Source: CAYSCW01 sp964429795
Lineage (GTDB): Bacteria; Acidobacteriota; Aminicenantia; Aminicenantales; Aminicenantaceae
Length of the DNA stretch: 64,000 nucleotides
NCBI GenBank assembly: GCA_964429795.1
Contig: CAYSCW010000007.1
Location: forward strand, 1 to 64,000
Direction: 5' to 3'
Below the pieces are notes generated by a model. That model saw only the letters and a list, made by a program, of their open reading frames with translations, ran no database searches and had not been told where the DNA came from. This document shows, piece after piece, positions 25,587 through 33,514 of this stretch (the stretch's first letter is position 1; the number at the start of each line of letters is the position of its first letter). The position numbers were made by a program, and so were the translations under genes.

Positions 25587-28500
25587 TCACGGGAATTTTC
25601 TCGCATGGCTGATTCGCTTCATGCGGTTGAGCATGTCTTTAAACCTGATCTGATTTTCGGGCTTTTTATTGATGACATTGATGCCAAAGATCCAATCACC
25701 TTTCACCAGATATTCCACTCCTTTTTCCTTGATGGTTCCTCTCAAGGTAAACAGGTCATTCTTGAGCGAACAGAAGATGCCGATTTTTTTGTAGCGGAAG
25801 TTTGAGATAAATCGAGTCCAGCCTTTTCCCGGTTGCAGTGTTTGGTTGCCGGAACTAATTATAGCCAAGTCGTTGGCCGCCTTAAGACTGAATTTTTGTG
25901 GAATCCCTTTTCTTGGCTCTGATTCTATGCGGAGGGTAAAGCTTTCCGGCTGTCCATATGAAAGGCTGAGCTTGTGGATTTCTCCGTTTATGATGCCCGT
26001 GACCCGGCCAAAAGGTAGCATATCCGTGACTTTTTGCAGGTTTATGTCCGAAAAACTGATATCACAGGAGATTGTCCTCATTTTTGAAAAGGGTTTTTCG
26101 ATTCTTGTCTGATCGATGGTGATATTTCCCCCGAAGATGTCTATTTTGGCCTGACCGTCGGTCTCCACGAGCTCAGGAGTGACTTCGATGCGGGGAAGGT
26201 CAAGGTGTGCCTTTCCCTGCAGAGGAAATTTCTCCGAGGCAAGAGGAAGTTGCGACAGGTCTATATCATTGAGGATGAATGAGGTGCGGCCTGTGATCTT
26301 TGATAGCTTCGGTCCGAGTTGGATAAGGGTATCTCCGAAAAGGACTTTTCCTCCAAAAAAATCCAAAGAAAAGGATTCAACCAGGAATTTATTCCTGCTG
26401 GAACGGAGGCCAAAATGTAAAGGGCTTAAGGTAAGATAAGGAAGCTTCATCTCTTTGATGAGAAAGTATCCTTTTTCTTGATGCTTCTCTTCATCGGAGC
26501 TGCTTTCCATCATGCTCGTATAGTGAAAAGGGATGTTTGCTTCCATCCCGTCGAGAGCCAGTTTTTTTTCTTCCTGTTTCAGCATCCCCTCTGCCAACTG
26601 GATAGATCCTGCTACCGAGAGCACATTTTTTTCCCTCTTTAGCCGGATTTGGCTGTTTAGCTTTCCATTTAATTTCAAAGAGGAGGAACTGGAGGCTTGA
26701 CTCTGGGGAAGGAGGGAAAAGAGAGACTGAAGGTTCAGTTCTGAAGTGGATAGCAAAAGGTCTATGGATAAAGGAGGCTTTAAGCCCAGTGAGCCATGTG
26801 CAGAGATTTTTCCCAGGGAAGAGATGGATGTCTCTAATTCGAGATAGCTGAATTTTTGAAGCGTGGTTTGGAGCTTTCCTCCTATTTCTGCGGCAAGTGG
26901 AATTTTACTCCAGTTGAGATAATATTCCTTCCACAGCGTCTCTCCCTGAGGAAGCTCGAAGCCAAGCTCAAATGTGATATTTTTAAGGCAGCTGTCCAGG
27001 CTTCCCTGGAGCCTCAGTCGTGGAGCGAGAGACTCTCCGGCAATGGTAAAAGAAGGATTGGAGAAGTTAAGACCGTCCATATTCAATTTTCCTGTGATGT
27101 TCCATTCTTTATCCGGGATTCGAGGCGAATTCCATGCTTCTACCTCAAGATCAAAGCCGCCTTCAAGCACCCATCCTCTCAATTTTTCAGGATGAAGCCA
27201 TGGAAATGTTTTAAAAAGGTCTTGGAGATGGATTTTTTTGCTCTTGAGAGAGATCATTTTTGTTCCTTCCGGAGTGAGATCTGCTCTGGCCCGGCCGGAG
27301 AGAGAGAAGAGCGAGGGTATATCAAGAGAGAAGTCAGAAAGATGGATTTTCCTCCTTTTAAGTTCAACATTTGCTTGAGCTTGTATACTCGTCTCCTCTA
27401 AGATTATGCTTTTTTCTCTGGGAGTGATGGTCAGCATTTTGAGACTTGCTTGAAGCGGAGAGATTTTAAGGGAGGAGTCAATCATCCTGAAATTGACAGG
27501 GACTTCCAGTGAAAACCCCTCACATTTTATATTTTTTGTGGAAAAGAAACCTTTTGACAATTTCAGACGGCCAGAAACATCCATAGTCGGACCCGATCCT
27601 CTGATTCCGAACTTCCCCTGAGCCAGACCTCTTATCGAGAAAAAAGGATTCGAGAAGTCTAAGTGTAAGGCATCCATGGAGAGCCGGCCATCCACGGTCA
27701 TCTTTCTTCCTGAAAGCCCTTCAAAGATTTGTACCTCTCCTTTAAATAAAGCTCCCCCCCTGACTTTTAAGCTCTTAAGCTGGGCAGGAAGATAAGGGCG
27801 GAGAAGAGTGAATACAGCCCCCACATCATCGGTTTTTACCTGGGGATCGAGGAGTATAGAGGTTTTGTCTTTGAAATCGAGCTTAACGGCACTTGAGATG
27901 GTAATCAAGGCAGGAACGTCCAGCTCGGCTTGAGGCAGGAGGAGGAAATTTCCCTCTTTCGGGTATTCCCCCCTGAACTTGAACAGAATCTCATCCAGAA
28001 AAAGGCTCTTTTCCTTGAGACTCACTTTAAAAGAATTGAAAGAGAAATTACTCTCCACATAAGTAAGCTCGGCAAGAGAAATCACACCTGAAGAGCGAAG
28101 TGATGTATCGAGGAGGATTTTTCGGCTATCCATCTCGCCCGAGAGCTTCTCACAAGCCAGTGAATAGGTGAATTGTCCATTTTTCTGAGTTGAATGTAGA
28201 GAAATGTCTAGATCCTGTAAGTGAATGTTCTGGGAGGAGAAACCCAGGCGCAGAGCAGAGTTTTTAAGTTCTATTTTCCGTACGAATTTTGAAGATTGGA
28301 ATATGTTCAGAAGAAGTTTTTGGACATCGATTTTTTTCCCTGCCATTTTAATCCGGACATCAACTTGTGCTCCCTCCACCTCTACTGAATCGAAGAGAGG
28401 ATCTGTTTTTTTCCACAAGCGCTTGAGCTCACCCCGCGCGCCGAGTATTTTCAAGTAAACATCCGCATCCGTCTCTTCGATTTTGGTTCGAACTTTTACT

Positions 28501-28730
28501 GCCTGGGCTTCAATCCTCAAGGGGAATAACTCGTAGTCAAGATGCCCGATTTCTATGGCTACACCTGTTTTGTCTTCCACATACCTCTCGAGCATTCCCT
28601 TGATCACAGATTTTTTGTAGAAGAAGATGAAAGAGACAATAAGGATGAGCAGAGTTAAAAATAAGAATATTGTGCCGCTGACAAGCAAAGCTTTTTTCAG
28701 GACTTTTTTCGTTCGGTGAAGATTGAACAT
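25587..28730 (-). CDS. AsmA/YdbH-like envelope protein, putative intermembrane lipid transporter
   Basis: 1047-residue protein with a single N-terminal membrane helix (about residues 15-38), then VEDKTGVAIEIGHLDYELFPLRIEAQAVKVRTK, the chorein-like opening found in AsmA, TamB and YdbH proteins. The remainder is predicted long beta-rich repeats (SGRLKLSKG, GKLNMDGLNFSNP, INGEIHKLSLSYG), consistent with a periplasm-spanning groove that carries phospholipid between inner and outer membranes. Adjacency to the YdbL-like lipoprotein favours the YdbH branch. No small YnbE-like gene is seen between or beside them. The start has no strong ribosome site. Confidence 0.78.
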   Translation of the reverse strand: MFNLHRTKKVLKKALLVSGTIFLFLTLLILIVSFIFFYKKSVIKGMLERYVEDKTGVAIEIGHLDYELFPLRIEAQAVKVRTKIEETDADVYLKILGARGELKRLWKKTDPLFDSVEVEGAQVDVRIKMAGKKIDVQKLLLNIFQSSKFVRKIELKNSALRLGFSSQNIHLQDLDISLHSTQKNGQFTYSLACEKLSGEMDSRKILLDTSLRSSGVISLAELTYVESNFSFNSFKVSLKEKSLFLDEILFKFRGEYPKEGNFLLLPQAELDVPALITISSAVKLDFKDKTSILLDPQVKTDDVGAVFTLLRPYLPAQLKSLKVRGGALFKGEVQIFEGLSGRKMTVDGRLSMDALHLDFSNPFFSIRGLAQGKFGIRGSGPTMDVSGRLKLSKGFFSTKNIKCEGFSLEVPVNFRMIDSSLKISPLQASLKMLTITPREKSIILEETSIQAQANVELKRRKIHLSDFSLDIPSLFSLSGRARADLTPEGTKMISLKSKKIHLQDLFKTFPWLHPEKLRGWVLEGGFDLEVEAWNSPRIPDKEWNITGKLNMDGLNFSNPSFTIAGESLAPRLRLQGSLDSCLKNITFELGFELPQGETLWKEYYLNWSKIPLAAEIGGKLQTTLQKFSYLELETSISSLGKISAHGSLGLKPPLSIDLLLSTSELNLQSLFSLLPQSQASSSSSLKLNGKLNSQIRLKREKNVLSVAGSIQLAEGMLKQEEKKLALDGMEANIPFHYTSMMESSSDEEKHQEKGYFLIKEMKLPYLTLSPLHFGLRSSRNKFLVESFSLDFFGGKVLFGDTLIQLGPKLSKITGRTSFILNDIDLSQLPLASEKFPLQGKAHLDLPRIEVTPELVETDGQAKIDIFGGNITIDQTRIEKPFSKMRTISCDISFSDINLQKVTDMLPFGRVTGIINGEIHKLSLSYGQPESFTLRIESEPRKGIPQKFSLKAANDLAIISSGNQTLQPGKGWTRFISNFRYKKIGIFCSLKNDLFTLRGTIKEKGVEYLVKGDWIFGINVINKKPENQIRFKDMLNRMKRISHARKFP

Positions 28731-28877
28731 ACGCTTTTTTAAATATCTATAACAGAGGACAGAGGATATGGCAATAGAAGACGATTGGGAATATCAGAAA
28801 TGCATTCTCCTTGCTTTCTCTTCAAGAGGGGCAGACCTGGAATTGACCAGAATCGATGAGTCGAGAAGAAGTGGCTC

Positions 28878-29624
28878 TCAGGTAACAATGGGTGAGGCTT
28901 GGGGATTCATGGGATTCACCCTCGCTGCAAGGGAGAAGAGAAAGGGATAGCTTTCCTTGAGATGCGATGTGTAGGCAATCCATTCACGGGTCAGCTGGGA
29001 ATAGGCTCTTTTCAGGTCGCCGGCTAGATGATGAAAGTCTGATTGAGGAAGAGACTCCAGCTTAAGGCCCCTGAAGGCGAGTTCCTCGGCAAGATGGGTT
29101 ACAGCCCAGAGGAAATCGGTGAAACGGTCGTGTTCGAGGAGATTAGGATTTTCAAGCAGACGCAGAAGAAAATTGCGTTTGTCGATGAGAAAGTCACGCA
29201 GCTCACTCAACTTATCGATCTCAATCTTTATCTGATAAGGAAAACTCTGGGCAGAGACCATGGCTGTTTTAAAATCCTTTTTCTTCCAGTCCGGTTGAAT
29301 CTCCAACTGCTTTTCCAGTTTCTCTGAGTTCTCCACGAAGTCGGAAAACTTTTTTAACAGTTCCAGCCCCACCTCGCTGAAAAACGTCCCGATGACCATG
29401 TTCAGTTTATTCATCAGGGCTCTTTTTTCTCTCTGGGAGAACAGTCGCTCGATAAACAGGATAACCAACAGAACATCAAGAAAGAGAAATCCCATGTCAC
29501 CGATCATGTAGAGAAATATATGATGGACGTCGCGAAAGATGAGGTAGTGGATCGCATATGTCGCGGCTGAAGCACTGATAAGAAGCAGAATTATCGACAC
29601 TTTCCAATTAAATGTTCTTTTCAT
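28878..29624 (-). CDS. Conserved membrane protein of unknown function
   Basis: 248 residues. Two hydrophobic helices near the N-terminus (about 10-30 and 36-58; hairpin with RDVHHIF between) are followed by a charged, helical cytoplasmic region of about 185 residues (ERLFSQREKRALMNKLNMVIGTFFSEVG, then RNFLLRLLENPNLLEHDRFTDFLWAVTHLAEEL). I do not recognise a catalytic motif. AGGAGG lies upstream of the ATG. It is first in the minus-strand run that continues into the AsmA-like gene (147 bp gap), so it may share that transcript. Confidence 0.7.
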   Translation of the reverse strand: MKRTFNWKVSIILLLISASAATYAIHYLIFRDVHHIFLYMIGDMGFLFLDVLLVILFIERLFSQREKRALMNKLNMVIGTFFSEVGLELLKKFSDFVENSEKLEKQLEIQPDWKKKDFKTAMVSAQSFPYQIKIEIDKLSELRDFLIDKRNFLLRLLENPNLLEHDRFTDFLWAVTHLAEELAFRGLKLESLPQSDFHHLAGDLKRAYSQLTREWIAYTSHLKESYPFLFSLAARVNPMNPQASPIVT

Positions 29625-29791
29625 GGGCTCTTAACCTCCTATTGTCTTTTCAATGACTTTTCATAATAAGGTTTAAGCCGTTTTTGTCAAATAAGAGAAT
29701 TTTGATTTGCTTATTATGAGTGATGGTGGAGGTCGTCAGCACTTTGGCGAAGATGGACAGGAACCGGCATCCCCTTGTTTAAAATTTGCCG

Positions 29792-29819
29792 TTTCCATTA
29801 GAGAGAAGTATGTTATAAT
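29792..29819 (+). promoter_or_regulatory. Probable promoter of dsrC-dsrM-dsrK
   Basis: TATAAT at 29814-29819 is perfect and about 35 bp before the ATG of the DsrC gene. The best -35 candidate, TTTCCA at 29792-29797 with 16-bp spacing, is weak, which may point to an activator. Confidence 0.45.
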
Positions 29820-29854
29820 ATTGCGTTTAAATCCTAAGGAAAAGAGGAACAAAT

Positions 29855-30175
29855 ATGCCGATTATTGAGGATGAGAAGAAAAAAGTGGAGGTCAACGAAG
29901 AAGGATTCTTAGTCCATCCCGAAGAATGGGATAGGGAAGCAGCAACTCTTCTGGCCAAGAAGGAAGAGGGCATCGATACCTTAACCGAAGATCATTGGGC
30001 AGTCATTGATTACATCCGCAACTATTATCTGGAGAAGAATTTGGCTCCCATGGTGCGTAAAGTCTGCAAAAACACTGGGTTTCAGCTCCGCTACATCTAT
30101 GAACTCTTCCCCTCCGGCCCTGCCAAAGGAGCGTGCAAGGTCGCCGGTCTTCCCAAACCAGACGGTTGCGTTTGA
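29855..30175 (+). CDS. dsrC: DsrC/TusE-family sulfur carrier protein with both C-terminal cysteines
   Basis: 106-residue sulfur-transfer protein. The family core (NEEGFLVHPEEWDREAATLLAKKEEGI, LTEDHWAVIDYIRNYY, PMVRKVCKNTGF, YELFPSGPAKGACKVAGLPKP) is clear. The flexible arm carries the penultimate Cys105 and Cys94, the C-x10-C pair that separates true DsrC (forms the trisulfide or disulfide reduced by DsrMK) from TusE, which has only the last Cys. AGGAAAAGAGGA precedes the ATG. The next genes encode DsrM- and DsrK-like redox subunits. No dsrA or dsrB lies in the window. Confidence 0.93.
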   Translation: MPIIEDEKKKVEVNEEGFLVHPEEWDREAATLLAKKEEGIDTLTEDHWAVIDYIRNYYLEKNLAPMVRKVCKNTGFQLRYIYELFPSGPAKGACKVAGLPKPDGCV

Positions 30176-30190
30176 GAGATAAGAATCCAG

Positions 30191-30817
30191 ATGCAAGACA
30201 TCCTCAGATATGGAGTCATCCTCTCATTTTTCGTCTGTCTCGTTTCCTTAACCATTCTGGTTGTAAAGACCATCTCCTTCGGAAGAAGAACTTTTCATGC
30301 TGAGCCTGCGGGGAAGGGGAGCAGGGGGATTTGGTATGCCTTCACTCGCGGCATGATGCCTTGGGAAAAGGAAAGTGCCCGGAAGCACCTGGCAGCCTAT
30401 TTTGCCGGCATTCTTTATCATCTGGGCATATTTTCGGCTCTCTTCTATCTTCTAATTCTCATCATTCCCTTCCGCATAAGCCTTTATTTAAGCTATTTTG
30501 TTTGTGGTGCAATCTCCATCGGGCTGGCCTGCGGATTAGGTCTGCTGGCCAGGAGAATTTTCCTCCCTTATATGAGAAAGATCAGTTGTATGGATGACTA
30601 CGGTGCAAACATCCTGGTTAACCTCTTTCTGATTTTAGTTTTGGCAGACATATTTCTCCGGGAGCTCAGATCCATCCTTTTTCTGGTGACTATGGTTCTT
30701 TTTCTCTATATTCCTGTGGGAAAGATTCGTCACTGTTTTTTCTTCTTTTACAGCCGAGCGCTTTTTGGTCTTTTTTTTGGACGAAGAAATATTCTGCCTC
30801 AGAGAAGAGTGATTTGA
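30191..30817 (+). CDS. DsrM/NarI-like membrane cytochrome b subunit
   Basis: 208-residue membrane protein with about five hydrophobic segments. Candidate haem-ligand histidines lie in membrane segments, in FAGILYHLGIFSALFY and VGKIRHCFFFFYSRALFG. The PVGKIRH-x-Y-type end resembles the NarI/DsrM family, which moves quinol electrons to a partner iron-sulfur protein. It is much shorter than DsrM of sulfate reducers (about 330), so perhaps fewer haems are bound. It lies 15 bp after dsrC and 4 bp before the DsrK-like gene, which supports function as the membrane anchor. Confidence 0.75.
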   Translation: MQDILRYGVILSFFVCLVSLTILVVKTISFGRRTFHAEPAGKGSRGIWYAFTRGMMPWEKESARKHLAAYFAGILYHLGIFSALFYLLILIIPFRISLYLSYFVCGAISIGLACGLGLLARRIFLPYMRKISCMDDYGANILVNLFLILVLADIFLRELRSILFLVTMVLFLYIPVGKIRHCFFFFYSRALFGLFFGRRNILPQRRVI

Positions 30818-30821
30818 AATC

Positions 30822-32159
30822 ATGAGTAAACAAAAGTCAGGAAAAGATTCTCTAGAGGAAAGGCTCGGGAATCTGGAGCCAGAAGATTTGAAGCATGCTC
30901 TTCGCCTCTTCCAAGAGAAAATCCACCATGAGTACGCCTCCTATCTTCACTCCTGTGTGCGCTGTGGCCTGTGCAGCGATTCATGCCATTATTACCTTAC
31001 TGATAAAGAGATCAAGTCTCTGCCTGCATATAAATTGAATCTGATTGCTAGAGTCTTCAAAAAATACTTTACTCTCGCCGGTAAAAGTATTCCCAAATGG
31101 ATAGATTCCAGGCATTTTAACCAGAAGATGGTAGAGGAGTGGGTGGATACTCTCTTTGGCCGATGCACCCTATGCGGTCGTTGTGCCCTGAATTGCACCA
31201 TGGGAATCAACATCCCCTATCTTATCCGGATGGCAAGAAGTGTTTTGGTGGATCTGGGGCTTGTTCCCCCGGGCCTGCAATCAACAGTGAATACAGCTCT
31301 GAGGACGGGAAACAACATGGGTATAGCCAAAGAGGATTGGATAGAGACTGTAGAATGGCTGGAAGAGGAACTGCAAGCCGAAGTCAATGATCCGGAAGCC
31401 GGACTGCCCATGGATAAGAAAGGGACCAAAATTCTCTACACAGTTAATCCTCGGGAACCCATGTTTTTTCCTCTCTCCATCCTGGCTGTAGCCAAGATTT
31501 TCTATGCAGCAGGAGAAAGCTGGACTTTTTCCAGCGAAAACTACGATGTCACCAATTACGGGCTATACAGCGGAGATGATGAGGCAGCAGGGGAGATGTC
31601 TGATCGGCTTTTACGGTCTTTGAAGAAATTGGAATCCCGGATTCTGGTGCTGGCCGAATGTGGGCATGGTTTTAACTCCAACCGCTGGGAAGCTCCGGAG
31701 TGGCTGCGTAAAAAATACGGTCTTTCGGTGAAAAGTATTCTTCAGGTGGTGGCTGATTACATCCGAGAAGAGAGGATCATGCTCGATTCTTCCCAGAACC
31801 CAAAGGTGATCACCCTTCATGATCCGTGTAATCTGGTCCGGCTGGGCGGAATAGTGGAGGAGCAACGGTTTATCCTCAGACATGCGGCTTCGAAGTTTGT
31901 GGAAATGACTCCTAACAGAGAGAAGAATTTCTGCTGTGGGGGAGGAGGCGGGCAACTGGCCATGACCCGCTTTGCTTCCCGTCGCCTTCATGCCGGCAAA
32001 ATCAAGGCAGAGCAGATTCGGAAAACAGGAGCGGAGATCGTAGTTGCTCCCTGTCATAATTGTATTGACCAGCTCATGGAACTCAACAAGCACTATGAGC
32101 TGGGGGTGGAGATAAAAACCGTCTGTGAGATCGCTGCCAATGCCTTAGTGATAAATTGA
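30822..32159 (+). CDS. DsrK/HdrD-like iron-sulfur heterodisulfide reductase subunit
   Basis: 445 residues. Two 4Fe-4S motifs (CVRCGLCSDSC at about residues 45-55 and CTLCGRCALNC at about 115-125) are followed by a CCG domain: HDPCNLVR, then FCCGGGGGQLAMTR, then APCHNCID. This set binds the special 4Fe-4S site that cleaves disulfides in HdrB/HdrD and reduces the DsrC trisulfide in DsrK. One full CCG domain fits DsrK. Context (dsrC, dsrM-like, this) strongly suggests a minimal DsrMK complex that reduces oxidised DsrC with menaquinol electrons, or the reverse. Confidence 0.88.
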   Translation: MSKQKSGKDSLEERLGNLEPEDLKHALRLFQEKIHHEYASYLHSCVRCGLCSDSCHYYLTDKEIKSLPAYKLNLIARVFKKYFTLAGKSIPKWIDSRHFNQKMVEEWVDTLFGRCTLCGRCALNCTMGINIPYLIRMARSVLVDLGLVPPGLQSTVNTALRTGNNMGIAKEDWIETVEWLEEELQAEVNDPEAGLPMDKKGTKILYTVNPREPMFFPLSILAVAKIFYAAGESWTFSSENYDVTNYGLYSGDDEAAGEMSDRLLRSLKKLESRILVLAECGHGFNSNRWEAPEWLRKKYGLSVKSILQVVADYIREERIMLDSSQNPKVITLHDPCNLVRLGGIVEEQRFILRHAASKFVEMTPNREKNFCCGGGGGQLAMTRFASRRLHAGKIKAEQIRKTGAEIVVAPCHNCIDQLMELNKHYELGVEIKTVCEIAANALVIN

Positions 32160-32197
32160 GTTTGTCCCGCAATGTCACTCCGACATTACCCTGCACC

Positions 32198-33361
32198 TTA
32201 GGGTTTACGTATTTGGGCGATTTCTTTGACAGCCTCAACAGCTGTTGTGATATCGTCCTCAGTGTTGAAAGGCCCGACTCCGAACCTGACGGCTCCATGA
32301 ATCTTATCTGTACCTAGTTGTTTGTGCACCAGAGGAGCACAGTGAAGGCCGGTACGGCAGGCAATGTTGTAATCCACATCCAGCATAGTTCCTGTGTTGA
32401 GGGCTTCTAAGCCTTCCACATTGAAGAGGAAAATACTGATATGGTTCCTAAGATCATCTTGACAATAAAGAGTCACTCCTTCCATATTTTTTAAGCCGTC
32501 TCTGAGCAGAGTGGTGAGCTTCATCTCATGTTCATGGATATTCTTCAAACCTTTTTGGAGAATCCACTTCACTCCGGCATGAAGTCCCGCCACTCCCAGA
32601 GTATTGAGTGTTCCATACTCAAGTCTGTATGGGTATTCATCCAAGTGGGTTCTCACAGCCGAACGCACTCCTGTTCCTCCGGCTCGGGTGTGCCTTATTT
32701 GTATGCCCTCTCTCACGTAGAGCCCCCCGATTCCTGTCGGACCGAGCAGCGATTTATGCCCTGTAAATGCCACTATATCCACGTTTTGTACTTCCATATC
32801 GATAGGAATTTTCCCGGCCGTCTGGGAGCAGTCCACGGCGAAAGGAATCTCACTTTCTCGGCAGTACCTTCCGATTTCTTCGATGGGCTGAATGGTCCCG
32901 ATCACATTGGAGCCATGATTGACGATGACCAGTTTGGTATTTTTTTTGAATTTCTTAGGGAAGTCATCCGGATCAATGAATCCACGGCTGTCAAAAGGGA
33001 CGTAGTCAACTTCCACTCCGTTATATTTAAATAGATGATAGAGAGGCCTGAGTACAGAATTGTGTTCGATGGTGGTGGTGACGGCATGATCACCTTCCTT
33101 CAGCATCCCGTTAATGATGAGGTTGAGTGCATCGGTGGAGTTGTAGGAAAAACAGAGTCTGTTAGGATCTTTTCCGTTGAAGAACTGTGTGAGCATCTTA
33201 CGGGTCTCTTCCACCAGTTCACCGGTTTCCATACAGAGATCATATCCGGAACGTCCGGGGTTCACACCATATTTTCGGTAGAATTTATCCATGAAGGTGT
33301 AGACTTCTTCGGGCTTAGGGTAAGAAGTGGCACCGTTGTCAAGGAAGATGAATTTCTCCAT
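32198..33361 (-). CDS. Class V aminotransferase, cysteine desulfurase-like
   Basis: 387-residue PLP enzyme. The PLP lysine lies in AFTGHKSLLGPTG, and SQTAGKIPIDME and NHGSNVIGTIQPI are cofactor-region motifs. The candidate sulfur-accepting Cys is in ACRTGLHCAPLVHKQLG. The layout (FLDNGATSYPKPEEV start, TIEHNSVLRPL) fits the cysteine desulfurase subfamily often found beside sulfur-relay genes, distinct from the housekeeping IscS/SufS branch. It faces the dsrC-dsrM-dsrK cluster tail to tail (38 bp gap) and could supply sulfane sulfur to DsrC, though that is inference. The alternative is a selenocysteine lyase-like role. Confidence 0.87.
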   Translation of the reverse strand: MEKFIFLDNGATSYPKPEEVYTFMDKFYRKYGVNPGRSGYDLCMETGELVEETRKMLTQFFNGKDPNRLCFSYNSTDALNLIINGMLKEGDHAVTTTIEHNSVLRPLYHLFKYNGVEVDYVPFDSRGFIDPDDFPKKFKKNTKLVIVNHGSNVIGTIQPIEEIGRYCRESEIPFAVDCSQTAGKIPIDMEVQNVDIVAFTGHKSLLGPTGIGGLYVREGIQIRHTRAGGTGVRSAVRTHLDEYPYRLEYGTLNTLGVAGLHAGVKWILQKGLKNIHEHEMKLTTLLRDGLKNMEGVTLYCQDDLRNHISIFLFNVEGLEALNTGTMLDVDYNIACRTGLHCAPLVHKQLGTDKIHGAVRFGVGPFNTEDDITTAVEAVKEIAQIRKP

Positions 33362-33461
33362 CTCCGACCTCCATTGTTGCCTTTAATTGAAAACTCACTG
33401 ATTGGAGAATACCTTATCTTATCTTCGATAAAAAAATCAAACCATTTTTTATGAGGAAAAA

Positions 33462-33491
33462 TTGACAGAACTTTGCCAAATGGAATAAAAT
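33462..33491 (+). promoter_or_regulatory. Sigma-70 promoter for the D-aminoacylase-like operon
   Basis: TTGACA (33462-33467), 18-bp spacer, TAAAAT (33486-33491), about 24 bp before the ATG at 33515. Confidence 0.65.
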
Positions 33492-33514
33492 GGACAAATT
33501 ACCAGGAGATATTC

